Shown piece after piece: positions 16,098-27,588 of a DNA stretch of 64,000 bases. Within the stretch, counting starts at the first letter, position 1. Each line of letters starts with the position of its first letter. The translations under genes were made by a program, and so were the position numbers. The notes below the pieces were generated by a model. That model saw only the letters and a list, made by a program, of their open reading frames with translations, searched no databases and was not told where the DNA came from. This DNA comes from Amaranthus tricolor (taxonomy: Eukaryota > Streptophyta > Magnoliopsida > Caryophyllales > Amaranthaceae), in NCBI RefSeq assembly GCF_026212465.1, contig NC_080058.1:18149751-18213750 (forward strand). The letters are read 5' to 3'.

Positions 16098-17039
16098 TAT
16101 TAAAATGGCGCCTTTTAAATTTTAACGTATATTTTCATGAGAGAACCCTTCTGTTTCATTATACCACAAACGAACACAGTACACGCACAAACATAGCGGT
16201 TTTCTTCTCCGTCCAGACTTCAAACTTCAAAGTTCTACTGTTCTTGTTCATCATCAAACTTCAAACTTCAAATTTTCATAAAACCCCTACTATTCTTCTA
16301 CTGTTCTTGTTCATCATCATTCTTCAAAATCGTTTGAAACCAAAGGCATTTGGTCTTGTTCATCTTCAAAACTCACGAATTAAGGTATTATTTCTCTTTT
16401 TAATTTCAATACATACGAAAAACCTTTAAAATGTGGTTTGTTAATCTACTGCATACGAAAAACCTTCAAAACTTCAAGGTTATGTTCATCTAATACTGCT
16501 TTAAAAATTACTGCATACGAATTAAGATATTATTATATTTCTCTTTTTAATGTGGTTTGCAAGTTCAATATATACGAAAATTAGTGCTAATTTTTTTTCT
16601 TTGTAGATTATTACATAACCAACCCACGAAATCAAGGTAATTTCAATTTGATTTGTAAATTTGCAAGTTTATATTTTATTGTTTCACTTGTAATTTAGTA
16701 ATTTAGTTAAAAATGTGGTTTGTTAATTAATTATTTGCATATTTAGTAATTATTTGTGAATGTGGTTTGTGTGGTTTGTTAATTATTTGTATATTTTTTA
16801 AAAAATGTGGTTTGTTGTTATACTTGTCTTTAATTATTAGAATTAGAATACTTATATTTCTAAGGTTAAATGATTTAATTTTATTATTTATATTTTGAAT
16901 GCTATATTTCTAAGGTAATACAATGTTAATTATTCAAAGTATATATTTTTAGGGTTAAATATGTTTGTTATAAATAAGTATATATGTTTAAAAGTTGTGT
17001 ATTAATTTTGTTTTGAATTAATTAATCACACTAATTAGG
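16098..17039 (+). other. CACTA leader upstream of the transposase
   Basis: AT-rich, leader-like sequence with CTTCTTCTCC near 16200 and GTTCTTGTTCATCATC repeated at 16241 and 16306. In CACTA elements this zone holds the promoter, untranslated exons and introns. I cannot place a TATA box or splice sites with confidence. Confidence 0.5.
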
Positions 17040-19941
17040 ATGACAAAAGATCGTTCTTGGATGTATGGAAGCATTGAATCGTCGGAATTTATTGATGGCG
17101 TATTAGAATTTTGTACTATTGTGGTTGAACATCAAGTTAGGACGGGGGGAGTTGGTTTTTATTGCCCATATGTCACTTTTGGCAATGTATCAAAGGTAGA
17201 TAGTGTTGATATCCTTAGGGAGCACATACTTCGACGTGGGTTTAGGCCTCAATATCATGTTTGGGTTTGGCATGGTGAGAAGGGAGTTTACAAAGAGAAA
17301 AGTGTTGTTGAGGACGTCAATAATGTGGCCGATGTCAATCAGGATGTAGTAGATCATGTTGATGGGTATGAGACAGATGAAGAGAATGTTGATGAGGATG
17401 TGGATCGTGTTGATGAGATGATGGAGGGAGTCGAGGATGAGTTAGGAAAACGTCCTCGTGTTTTTGACTTGTTGACAGAGGCTTCTCAAAAGCCTTTGTA
17501 CCCTGGATGTACAAAGTTCCCCAAACTAATAGCAGTGTTGACAATTTTCAACATTAAGTCAAAGTTCACTTGGAGTGACGCTAGTTTCACAATGTTATTA
17601 GAAGTGTTAGGTGAGATGCTTCATGAGGGAAATGAACTTCCAAAGTCGACATAATATGCCAAAAAGCTCATGTGTCCTTTCGGCTTAGAGTACTAGAAGA
17701 TTCATGCGTGTCCGAATGATTGTGTGTTGTATCGGAATGAAAATGAGAACTTAGAAGAGTGTCCTAGGTGTGGGTTATTGCGCTACAAGCGTAAAGGGGC
17801 TCGGTATGCTAAAGGGCCCCCGGCTAAGGTATTGTTGTATCTTCCTTAATTTGAGAAAGATGTGGGATGAAGGCGTTCAGTGTTTGATGCATATGCTAAT
17901 GAGGAGTTCACCTTGCGTGCAATGCTTTTATGCACCGTTAATGATTTTTCAGCATATGGCAACTTATCGGGGTATAGGAACAAAGGGAAGAAAGCATGCC
18001 CAATATGTATCAATGACATGGAATCCACGTGGATTCCTAAGTGCAAACACGTATTCATGCACCATCGAAAGTTCCTCCCACGAGACCACCAATATCGTAA
18101 GAAGAAGAAGATGTTCAACGGGGAGGTTGAGGACCATGTAGCTCGTCGACCGTTGACCGGTTATGAGGTTTATGAACAGGTTAAGGGAGTTGAGACTGTA
18201 TTTGGTAAAATAGGGCAAGTGCAAGGGGGTGAAGACCGATTATGGAAAAAAGAATCAATCTTTTGGAAGCTTCCGTATTGGAGAGATTTACAGGTTAGGC
18301 ATTGTCTTGACGTTATGCATATAGAGAAAAATGTATGCGATGCCATACTCGGGACTCTCATGAACATTCCGGGTAAGACAAAGGATGTTAAGGCCATGCG
18401 AGATTGGTTTGAATGTAAGGGTCTTCGTCCGGAGTTGTGGGCACATGTTAAGGTGAGTAAGAAAAGAAATAGAGTTGATGAAGTTGGTGGCAGTAAGAAG
18501 AAGATGAGTAATGACAAAGTTTATTTGCCTCCAGCTTGCTACACATTTTCTAAAGCGGAGAAGCGGACATTTTGTGAGTGTTTATATGGCATTAAGGTTC
18601 CGTCTGGGTACTCATCCAACATGAAGAGATTTGTGAGCCTAAATGGTGAGCTAAAGTCGGGAAGCATGAAATCTCACGATTGCCATGTAATGATGCAAGT
18701 GTTCTTACCAATTGCAATCCGTGGAATACTGCCAAAACATGTGAGATATGCTATTACCGAGCTATGTTTGTTCTTCAACACAATTTGTAGTAAAGTTCTT
18801 AATCCCTTTAAACTTGACGCACTTCAACTCGACGTGATTGTAACTTTATGCAAGTTTGAGATGTATTTTCCACCTTCTTTCTTTGACATAATGGTTCATC
18901 TTATTATCCATCTCGTTCGTGAGATCAAGCTTTTGGGTCCTGTTTTTTTTAAGGTGGTGTTATCCTTTTGAAAGACACATGGGTGTTTTACAAAACAAGG
19001 TGAGGAATCCAGCACAACCCGAGGGGAGTATGATTCAAGGCACTGTGAGCGATGAGATTAGTAGCTTTATAGCCGAGTATTTGGTCACGGCAAAGCCTAT
19101 TGGACTTCCCACCTCTAGACATGAAGGAAGGCTTGAGGGAAAAGGAACAATTGGCTCCAAATCGGTCACAACTCCTGGAACCAGCCTTCTACAAGCACAC
19201 TTGTATGTGTTGCATCATATTCCGGAAGTTCATCCTTTTTTGAGTGAGCATCTTGATATATTGCGCGCAAAACATCCTTTTAAAGGGGATAGGGCATTGA
19301 TGCAGTTGCATAACAATACGTTTATTTATTGGTTTCATAATCGAGTAATAGGCGAAGCACTCAAGGGTGTATCCGAAATTGTTAAGTGGTTAGCTTTTGG
19401 TCCGCGTGATGATGTCAACAAATATGAGGGTTACGATGTCAATGGCTTCACATTTTGGACTGAGGTTCAAGACAAGAAGTCATCTTATCTACAGAATAGT
19501 GGGGTTTCTATTTTGGTGTCATCTACATTTTACGCGAGTGCGAAGGATCAAGCGCCAGTTAATGCTAAATTGGTATACTATGGGCAGGTACATGAAATAT
19601 GGGAGCTTGACTACTCTACTTTCAATATTAGTCTTTTAAAATGTAAGTGGGTAGATAATAATCGACGATGCATAAAAAATGACGACCCTTGTGGATTCAC
19701 TCTTGTAGACTTAGCTCGTTTGCGTGATAGTGAGGAGCCATTCATACTAGCCACACAAGCCAAGCAAGTATTCTACATTGTAGACCCGTCTAATAAAAAA
19801 TGGTCTATTGTTATACCAGGAAAAAGAAGCATCCTTGGTATAGGTGATGTTGAGGATGAGGAAGAATATGAAGCTTTTGAAGACTCCCCTCCCTTTATTA
19901 ATCCAAAATCAGTGGATCAAGATGATGTAGATGATGTGTCA
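17040..19941 (+). pseudogene. CACTA transposase, TNP2 family
   Basis: ATG at 17040. The N-terminal transposase-associated domain begins DRSWMYGSIES; a Val/Asp-rich linker follows, then the start of the TNP2 domain (LYPGCTKFPKLIAVLTIFNI). A stop at 17652 is followed by readable fragments (CPRCGLLRYKR). Compared with the family, about 100 residues are missing around 17850-17880, where a LYLP-like end joins FDAYANEEFTLRAM. The TNP2 core resumes (YGNLSGYRNKGKKACPICI, HCLDVMHIEKNV), then DUF4218 (LPIAIRGILPKHVRYAI). A T-run near 18943-18950 shifts the frame, after which MGVLQNKVRNPAQPEGSM and a DUF4216-like region follow. The protein would end shortly after DEEEYEAFEDSPPFINPKS, but the frame runs into Athila sequence. 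Confidence 0.85.
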
Positions 19942-19946
19942 TTGGT

Positions 19947-20459
19947 GATATTACATTTTAAAAAGCCATGTTAGACTTAGGTGCTTCAATTAACATTCTT
20001 CCATACTCATTGTATAAATCTTTAAAATTGGGTACTTTAATTGAATTTGGATTAGTAATACAACTAGCAAACCGTTCAAATGCATATTTTAGAAATGAAA
20101 CATGATAAACATATGGCACCTATCATGCTAGGTCCCCCTTTTATGAAAACTGCAAAAACTAAAATTGATGTATATATTGGGTTACTCACAATGGAATTTG
20201 ATGCTTGTCAAGTAAAATTTAACATTTATGATTCAATGAAATATCCTACTGAGAATTTTACTTGTTATTTTGTTGATATGATTGATGATATGACTCGAGA
20301 TTTATTCAACATCGAAAATGATGATAAATTGAGAGTTGTAAGTGAAAATGATCTTGATAAAATGAATGAAAAATATGTCAAGAGCACTGAAATTGAGGAA
20401 GTAATGCGGGATTTGAATGAAAATGAATTAATTGGTTCGACAATAAACCAATACCACTA
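19947..20459 (+). pseudogene. Athila aspartic protease region
   Basis: The retroviral-type protease motif appears as LDLGASIN with the catalytic Asp (about 19970). It is followed, after a stop and shift, by MAPIMLGPPFMKTAKTKIDV and TMEFDACQVKFNIYDSMKYP, the conserved C-terminal part of Athila protease and linker. At least three stops are present (TAA in GDITF/KAM, and a pair after RNET near 20100). The start is not native but a junction with transposase sequence. Confidence 0.75.
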
Positions 20460-20639
20460 ACCATCCCGAAAGAAAAAGATGTGCCATCTGTTTTACAGGC
20501 AACAAAATCAGAGCTTAAACAACTTCCTGAGCATTTGAAGTATTTTTTTCTTGGAGAAAATGAAACATTTCTAGTGATTATTTCCAATAAGTTAAATGAT
20601 GAACAAGAATAAAATTTGATTGCAGTTCTGAAAGCACAC

Positions 20640-21300
20640 AAGGATGCAATCGGTTGGACTATTGACGATCAATGGCATCAGTCCAACCACTTGCATGCAT
20701 AAAATTCTGTTGGAGGAAGGTGCAAGGCCCGTAAGGCAACCACAAAAAGGTTGAATCCACCAATGATGGAGGTAGTAAAAACAGAAATTTTGAAGTTTTT
20801 ACAAGCAGGTATTATATTTCCAATTTCTGACAACGCGTGGTAAAGCCCAACTCAAGTGGTTCCAAAGAAATCAGGAGTCACAATGGTAAGAAATAATAAT
20901 GGTGAATTGGTACCTACTTGAGTGCAAAATGGTTCGCGAGTATGTATAGATTATCGTCGTTTGAATTTCGTAACTAGGAAAGATCACTTTCCTTTACCCT
21001 TTATTGACCAAATGTTAGAAAGGCTCGCCAAACATGAATTTTATTGCTTTTTAGATGGGTATTCTGGGTATCTACAAGTGCCAATTGCACCTGAAGATAT
21101 TGAGAAAACCAATTTTACATACCCTTTTGGCACATATGCATATAGGCGTGTGCCGTTTGGACTATGTAGTGCACCCGCTACATTCCAACAGTGCATGATG
21201 AGCATTTTCTCTGAATTTTTAGAAAAATTTTCTTAAAGTTTTCACGGATGATTTCACAATCCATGGAGACACTTTTGATCAATGTTTGGAAAATTTAAAC
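20640..21300 (+). pseudogene. Athila reverse transcriptase
   Basis: Readable Ty3/gypsy RT blocks: ARPVRQPQKRLNPPMMEVVK, VCIDYRRLNFVTRKDHFPLP, FLDGYSGYLQVPIAPED and YRRVPFGLCSAPATFQQCM. The catalytic box, FMDD or YVDD in active copies, reads VFTDDFTIHGD near 21240 after a frame break. Stops occur near 20840, 20920 and 21235. The N-terminal half and thumb are degraded. Confidence 0.8.
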
Positions 21301-21479
21301 TTGTACTACAAAGTTGTAATTAAAAAAACTTAGATCTAAATTCTGAAAAATGTCATTTCATGGTTGAGCACGGGCATTGCTTCAGGTCATGTGATTTCTA
21401 GGCGGGGAATCGAGGTAGATAAAGCAAAAGTCAATAATATAAAATCCCTGTGAGAGAAGTATGTTTCTTTTAAGGACAC

Positions 21480-22020
21480 GCCGGATTTTACAGAAGGTTT
21501 ATTGAAGACTTTTCCATAATAATTGTTTTTCTTTGTAGGTTGTTACAAAAAGATGTGGAATTCAATTTCAATGAGGCGTGCAAAAAGGCATTTGATGAGC
21601 TCAAGAAGAGGTTAGTTTCAAGTCCTATTAACCAACCACCCAATTGCTCTTTACCTTTTGAAATTATGTGTGATGCTAGTGACCACGGCATTGGTGCAGT
21701 CCATGGTCAAAGGGTGGTCGAAATCCTTATGAAATCTACTATGCATCAATAACTTTAAATGATGCACAAAAGAATTATACAACAACAGAAAAAGTGTTAT
21801 TGGTAGTAGTATTTTCATTAGAGAAATTTTGATCATATTTGCTTGGTACAAAGGTTATAGTTTATACTGATCATGCGGCTATACGCCATTTGAGGATGAA
21901 AAAAGAAGCCAAACCAAGATTGATTAGATGAATTTTGCTTCTAAGTGAATTTGACCTACAAATAAAAGACAAAAAAGGGTCGGAAAACTTAGTTGCAGAT
22001 CATCTAAGTAGGATTGTAAA
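21480..22020 (+). pseudogene. Athila RNase H region
   Basis: FNEACKKAFDELKKRLVSSP, then FEIMCDASDHGIGAV with the first catalytic Asp, then (other frame) [10 protein letters not shown] and KDKKGSENLVADHLSR, the end of RNase H and the start of the connection to integrase. A frameshift near 21705 and stops near 21750, 21830 and 21930 interrupt it. Confidence 0.75.
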
Positions 22021-22099
22021 AAGTACAACCTTTGAATCCAACAATGATGGATATATGAGTGAGTCTATAAAAGAGGAGTTTCCGAAGGAACATTTGTTT

Positions 22100-23395
22100 A
22101 TGATAAAAATAGACCAACCATGGTATGCGCATATTGGCAACTATATTGTCATGAATAAATTTCCTCCGAAGCTTGATAAGTATCAAAAAGATAAGTTGAA
22201 GAGTGATTCTAAGTATTATGTATAGGATGATAAGTATCAACTCTTGAGAAGATGTATTCCAAGCAATGAGGTGGTGTCTATTCTCACCTATTGCCATACA
22301 CACGCTTGTGGAGGTCATTTCGGGGCAAAAAGAACCGCTAGAAAAGTTTTGGAATGTGGATTCTATTGGCCCACAATTCATTGGGATGCTTATTTATTTT
22401 GCAAAACTTGTGATCAATGTCAAAGAGTCAGGAATATTTCCCAAAGGAATGAAATTCCCCAAAATATGATTATATTTTGTGAAATTTTTGACGTATGGAG
22501 CATGGATTTCATGGGACCTTTTCCCAACTCATTTGGTTTTTTATATATTCTGTTAGCAGTTGGTTATGTCTCTAAATGGGTGGAGGCTAAGGCCACGTGA
22601 AGTGATGATGCCAAAGTTGTAGCCGGTTTTGTCAAGGCCAATATCTTTTCTAGATTTGGAATTCCAAGGGCTTTGATAAGTGATAAAGACACACACTTCT
22701 ACAATAAGACAATAGGTGCATTATTAAGGAAACACAATGCGACTCACAAACCAATCAACTGCATACCATCCACAAACGAATGGTCAAGCGGAGATTTCAA
22801 ACAAGGAGATCAAATCAATATGTGAAAAAACAGTGAATCCAAATAGGAAGGATTGGTCTCTAAGGTCAGATGATGCTTTGTGGGCATATCGCACCGCATA
22901 TAAACACCCATTGGAATGTCCCCATATCGTCTTATGTTTGGCAAACCATGTCATTTGCCAGTTGAACTTGAACACAAGGAAGTTTGCGCCATCAATAGTT
23001 TTAATTTGAATACTAATGAATCTGTTTTGCAAAGAAAATTGCAGTTGTAGGAGCTTGAGGAGATAAGGAATGAAGCCTATGAGAATGCAGCTATATACAA
23101 GGCTAAAACAAAGGCATGTCATGATCAAATGATAAGTAGAAAGAGCTTCGAGGTCGGTCAAAAAGTTCTTTTATACCAATCACGCATAAGGCTATTTTCA
23201 GAGTAAGCTACGGTCTCGATGGATTGGATCATTTGTTATGTTGAAAACATTTCCTCATGAAGCATATGAAATTCAAAGTGAAGATACTTTGAAACTTTTC
23301 AAAGTAAGTGGGCAAAGATTGAAACCTTACTTTGAAAATTTTCAAAAGAAAAATGAAATTGATGAAAAGTTGGATGATGCGATTTACTAAGGCAC
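22100..23395 (+). pseudogene. Athila integrase
   Basis: The HHCC zinc region is visible as CHTHACGGHFGAKRTARKVL followed by CKTCDQCQR. The catalytic core has VWSMDFMGPFP (first Asp, about 22500), ALISDKDTHF (second Asp, about 22680) and [19 protein letters not shown] (Glu, about 22790). The C-terminal part ([10 protein letters not shown]..., LFKVSGQRLKPYFENFQ) runs to about 23390. There are several frame breaks, near 22225, 22600, 22735 and 23010. Confidence 0.8.
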
Positions 23396-24140
23396 CGAGA
23401 GCACTACGTCGTGCCAACGACATTAAATAAATGGAAAATTTTTGATGTAAATAGTTATTTTGGTAAAACTTGGAAGTTATACATCTTGAAAAATGTTTCT
23501 CGAAGATTTTGAGAATTTTTTTCACGGGCTGTAACCCAGCTCACGGCTCGCGAATTTTTAAAATAAGGTTTTGGAATTTTGAAAAAATTAGGTCGCGGCC
23601 CGTACACAAACTCGTGGCTCACGATTTGGAACGAGAAAGTCTATGGAAATTTTGAAAAATTTGTCACGCCTCGCGACTCTGCTCGCGGCCCGCGAGTCTT
23701 TGCGCAGAAATTTCTGTTTTAATCCTGTACAGCAGTTTTTCATTTTACAAAACTTCTTTCGAATTCCTCACATCCTCTTCACTCTTTTTCTCTCTAAAAC
23801 CTAACCCTAATCTACTTAAAACCACAATCCTTATTCTTTAAAAGTGAAAATTTTGATTTCAAAAACACTAAAATTTAGGGATTTCAGAATTTCTTCAATT
23901 TGAAAAGGAAGGAGTTGCAAGCAAGGTTAAAGGGAGCATTTTGAAATCTTAAGCATCATTTTCATGGATTAAATCTAAACAATGAGTAAATTTTCAAAAT
24001 TTGTCTTTTCAATTTGATGCTTTTGAACCATTTCCTTTACATTTTGTGTTTAAAGTTGCTTGTATCTTCTTGAAAATTGTTGGTTAATTCTGGTTGAGCT
24101 GTTTAGATCAGTTTTTTTTAGTTATAAGATTGTGAAAAAC
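23396..24140 (+). other. Athila spacer with CGCGGCCCGCGA-like repeats
   Basis: Non-coding region between integrase and the third ORF. Near 23521-23705 it carries several degenerate copies of a CTCGCGGCCCGCGAG-type palindrome. The same motif recurs in the LTR (25737-25795) and in the flank 27420-27565. The T-rich stretch at 23755-23830 may be a splice or leader region. Confidence 0.5.
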
Positions 24141-24965
24141 ATGAGTGAAAAGAAAAGAAAAAGAAGTATGTCCAAAAGATCAAAAACATCAAGAGCAAGT
24201 CCAAGTGGTGAGGGGTCAAGTAGACCAAGAACAAGGGAGCGAGTTGTTAGACTACCAGAACCCATACCAGAGTTAGAACATGAGGAAGAACCAATATTTC
24301 AATTGGGATATATGAGACTGCAAAACCTAGATGAGAGTGCACAAGGAAGATGGTGAAATCTTGTACAACCAGCAAGGTTAATTCAAAGCACTAGATTTTA
24401 TGACTTTTAAACATTAAACAACATTGGTGTAGAAGAATCAGTGAGAACCCTAATGCGGAAAATAGGATTAGAAGGATTCTTAGAGAGAAATGCACAAACC
24501 TATGCAAGAATGACTTTAGAATTCTTAGCCAATTTTATAAGATGAAGGGACAAACTAAGTGTCATTCATCACCTAGCTTTGACATATGCAAATCGATTGC
24601 TTGCTGGCGCATTTCTAGCACAAAGGGAGGCAACCAACCTGGGGAACAATCAAATAAAGGTATTATGGAGTCTTACACCTTAAGGGAGGGGATGCCCTGA
24701 CTGGCTAGATATTTGGCTTTGTAAATGTACTGAACTAGGATGTGTGATCAAGGGATAAATTAGTTTTGGAGGCATGGTTTCTATAATAGCTTCTTACATA
24801 GACATAGAAATGCCCACTAATGAACATGGGGAACCAATTTTGAAACCAGTTAAGGGAAATTTTTTATTTGATAAAAAGGCAATGATTGCTACGGATATGC
24901 TCATGAATGATGAAATCAGAAATCGAATTATTTTGTATGGCAATGGAATGGAGTCCCTTACATGA
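24141..24965 (+). pseudogene. Athila third ORF downstream of integrase
   Basis: ATG at 24141. It begins with a basic, Ser/Arg-rich segment (KKRKRSMSKRSKTSRASPS), then LPEPIPELEHEEEPIFQLGY. After a stop at about 24355 the reading continues with GVEESVRTLMRKIGLEGFLE, YARMTLEFLANF and ASYIDIEMPTNEHGEPILKP, ending at 24963. At least four stops are present. This position holds the so-called env-like ORF in Athila elements, but no membrane segment is visible. The pattern (basic tail, then a helical domain) parallels the extra ORF of the two Sireviruses; homology is not shown. Confidence 0.65.
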
Positions 24966-25079
24966 GGTTACCCCAACATAGAACTTTGATTACCCCTGAG
25001 ACACCCAATTCGGATCTATAATTAGAACCAGATGAAATTCGAATCTATATATAAAGAGAGAGAAGAAAATCGAACCCTG

Positions 25080-25250
25080 CTAGACTGAAAAACCCGAAAG
25101 GGCGGTCTAGGCAAAAGTTAGGGGGACCTTGCTAAGCTGAAAACCCAATAGGGTAGCTTAGGCAAAAGTAAAAGGCCAAAGAGAGGTGAGAAACTGAGAT
25201 TTAGAAAATAAAAAGAGTGGCTAGATCAAAAACCCGAAAGGGCGATCTAG
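25080..25250 (+). other. Three covarying hairpins in the Athila 3' region
   Basis: Copies at 25080-25110, 25132-25161 and 25221-25250 share one plan: a 7-8-bp outer stem, a bulge of A's, an inner CCC-GGG stem closed by GAAA, AATA or GAAA, then GGCAAAA. The outer stems are CTAGACTG/CGGTCTAG, CTAAGCT/AGCTTAG and CTAGATC/GATCTAG, so both sides change together. That supports selection on RNA (or single-strand DNA) structure. A role in packaging, 3' end formation or translation is only inference. Confidence 0.65.
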
Positions 25251-25451
25251 GCAAAATGAGTAAATGAGAGACAAATTTATATTTTTCCAAAAATTTTGTC
25301 AAACACTTTTTCACCAAACTTTTTACTTAATACAAATTATAAACTCAATTTTTCGTAAGTGTATATAATTAGACTAAGTATTTTTGAGCTCTTGATTCTT
25401 CATCTTCTTACTTTTCGTATTTAAAATTTACTCGAGGTCGGGTAAAGATTA

Positions 25452-25465
25452 GGTGTGGGGGTATT
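25452..25465 (+). promoter_or_regulatory. Athila polypurine tract
   Basis: GGTGTGGGGGTATT directly precedes the LTR start TGATAGAG at 25466, the layout usual for Athila elements. Confidence 0.75.
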
Positions 25466-25586
25466 TGATAGAGCTTTACTTTTATTTTATTCTATTATTT
25501 TTATTTCCTTTTTCGTATATTTTTTATTAGCTAAATATTACTAACTTCTACTAAATATTATTATTAATATTATTATTATTAGTATA

Positions 25587-25663
<77 letters not shown>

Positions 25664-26676
25664 GTTTTATTATTATTAATAATATTAAAATCAAGAAAGA
25701 GAGAAAGAATTGAAGCAGAAAACACATCAACAGCATGTCGCGGTTCACGAGTTTAGTCGCGGCTCGCGATTATTAGTCGCGGCCCACGACCCGAGCGCCC
25801 TAGCTTTTTAAACAACTTATCACCTTTACATTTCACTTTTGAAGATGATTGAAAGCAAAAGCAAGCAAAGTTTGTGAAGAAGATGGCATCAATCAGAGTA
25901 ATGATGTTTCTCTTCTCCTCTTAAGCAAGTAAACCTTTGTAAATTAGTATAAAAGGGGGGATGCATTGTAATAGTTCGAGGGAGTTTTTGGGAGGATTAG
26001 AAAAACTTTTGCTGAAATAGTATTAGGTTTGTAATTTGGGAAAATGTTTAAACTCATTCTTCTTCATGGTTTTGTTACAAATGGACATTATTGGCTACGG
26101 ATCTTATCTTGAGGAAAGTTAGTATCTTCTATTGCCATTAAATTGTAAGTCTTTCCCTGTATTAATACAATCATCTTTAATAATCTCCTTACTCTTGAAT
26201 ATGAATTGAATAGGTTTGATTGGAATTCTTAGTTGCAAATAGGTTCTTTAATTGCTTATTCACATGCTATTGAATTGGATTGCTTTGTCTAATTTGAATG
26301 TGGTAGCAACTTGAATAATTTATAAAACTTACTTTACTTTATAAGTTGTTTAAGAAGGATTATCATTTGGTTAATTATAATCTTGCTTTAGTTTACAATT
26401 CCATAAGTTTATTGACTTCTTATGATAAATAAATGATGCTTTTCATTTATGCATTTATAATCAAGATAAGGATGTTTTTCCTTTCAATAGACTAGTTAGT
26501 TGTGTTGATTTGGGATGATTGAAAATCAATATGTGAAATTTGGAATACTAACAAGTAATCAAGAATCGTTTTTATCTGTTTACAACCACATAATATTTAT
26601 TAGTTGTTTCTAATAATTTAAACAAGTTTTCTAATCACTATACTCTACCCCCCCTCTTATATTAGAGTTTTTATCA
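25466..26676 (+). repeat. Athila 3' LTR
   Basis: 1211 bp beginning TGATAGAG after the polypurine tract and ending ...TTTTTATCA, an inverted TGATA/TATCA pair. It contains a (TTA)n array, CGCGGCTCGCGA-type palindromes at 25737-25795, and a pyrimidine block (CTACCCCCCCTC) close to the end. There is no second LTR to compare with in this window. Confidence 0.7.
25589..25663. repeat. (TTA)n microsatellite
   Basis: About 25 perfect TTA/ATT units inside the Athila LTR. Confidence 0.95.
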
Positions 26677-27588
26677 AAGAAGATACACCTAAATCAATTG
26701 AAGGTCCTATTTAAACTGTGGATGGAACCTTTGCTTACTATTATATTACTTAGTTATATTATATTTAGGACTAGGTTTAAATTACTTTGGCAAGCATAAC
26801 AACTGTAAAAATAGCGTTGTCAAAGTTACAAAACATATGAAAAGTTCAAACCTTTGCTTAACATACACCAAATATGAACTTCATCATTGGGAATCACCAT
26901 ATATCGAACATAGTAACAAGAATATTTGGTACTGAACTTAATATTAATTCTAGGCAAAATGCTCTATCCTAAAACATGATTTCCTCCCTACTACGGGTGC
27001 TTGGGAATGTATACCGGAAATATGCTCAGAGATACAAAGAATTACACTAAATTCCTAGCACAAAAAACTTAGAACGATGTAAGAGAAACTTAAATGGAAG
27101 AAGAAACGGAAAATTACAATCGAGGATTGCAAGTTCTCTATGTAAAATGATACAAAGGATAAGAAATTTAGAAGTCACATGTATATTCCATGTATATCTC
27201 ATGTAAGAAATAACTTACACATGCCTCCTATATTTATAGAAGAGCATACAACCATTCATGAAGTAATATGTCACTTCAAGAACTACAACATCGATTCACA
27301 AATCAATGTCGATTATAAATCAATCCATCCAAATATATTCAGTTAATATAACCATATTAACCGTAGGTGGTAATAACATAACTAAAAAAATCAAATAAAA
27401 CAAATATCGCAAAAACCAGTGCGAAACTCGCGACCAGTGAAAAAGTTCGCGACCCACGAACTTGCGACCAGTGACAAAATTCGCGACCCGTGAATTGTGT
27501 TTTTTCCAAAACAGAAACTTTAATTTGGATACTCGCGACCCGCGACCTTTTCGCGATCCGTGAAAAACACTTCCCAAAAAAGTAGTAA
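26677..27588 (-). other. Unassigned repeat fragment, LTR-like
   Basis: No gene. The block 27420-27565 holds four or more TCGCGACCCGCGA-type repeats like those of the Athila LTR but in the opposite sense, and on the minus strand a TATAAATATAGGAGG sequence occurs near 27230. It looks like part of an oppositely oriented LTR, but no end is recognised before Sirevirus B starts. Confidence 0.35.

Larger units (their letters stand above)
19942..26676 (+). mobile_element. Athila-type Ty3/gypsy retrotransposon, 5' half missing
   Basis: The remnant starts inside the protease region (GDITF, stop, KAMLDLGASINILPYSLY) and continues through RT, RNase H, integrase, a downstream ORF, a polypurine tract and the 3' LTR. 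The DLGAS protease form, the integrase details and the ORF after integrase are typical of the Athila lineage. The 5' LTR, primer site and gag are absent. All frames carry several stops and shifts, so this copy is older than Sirevirus A. No target duplication can be tested because the left end is a deletion junction. Confidence 0.85.
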
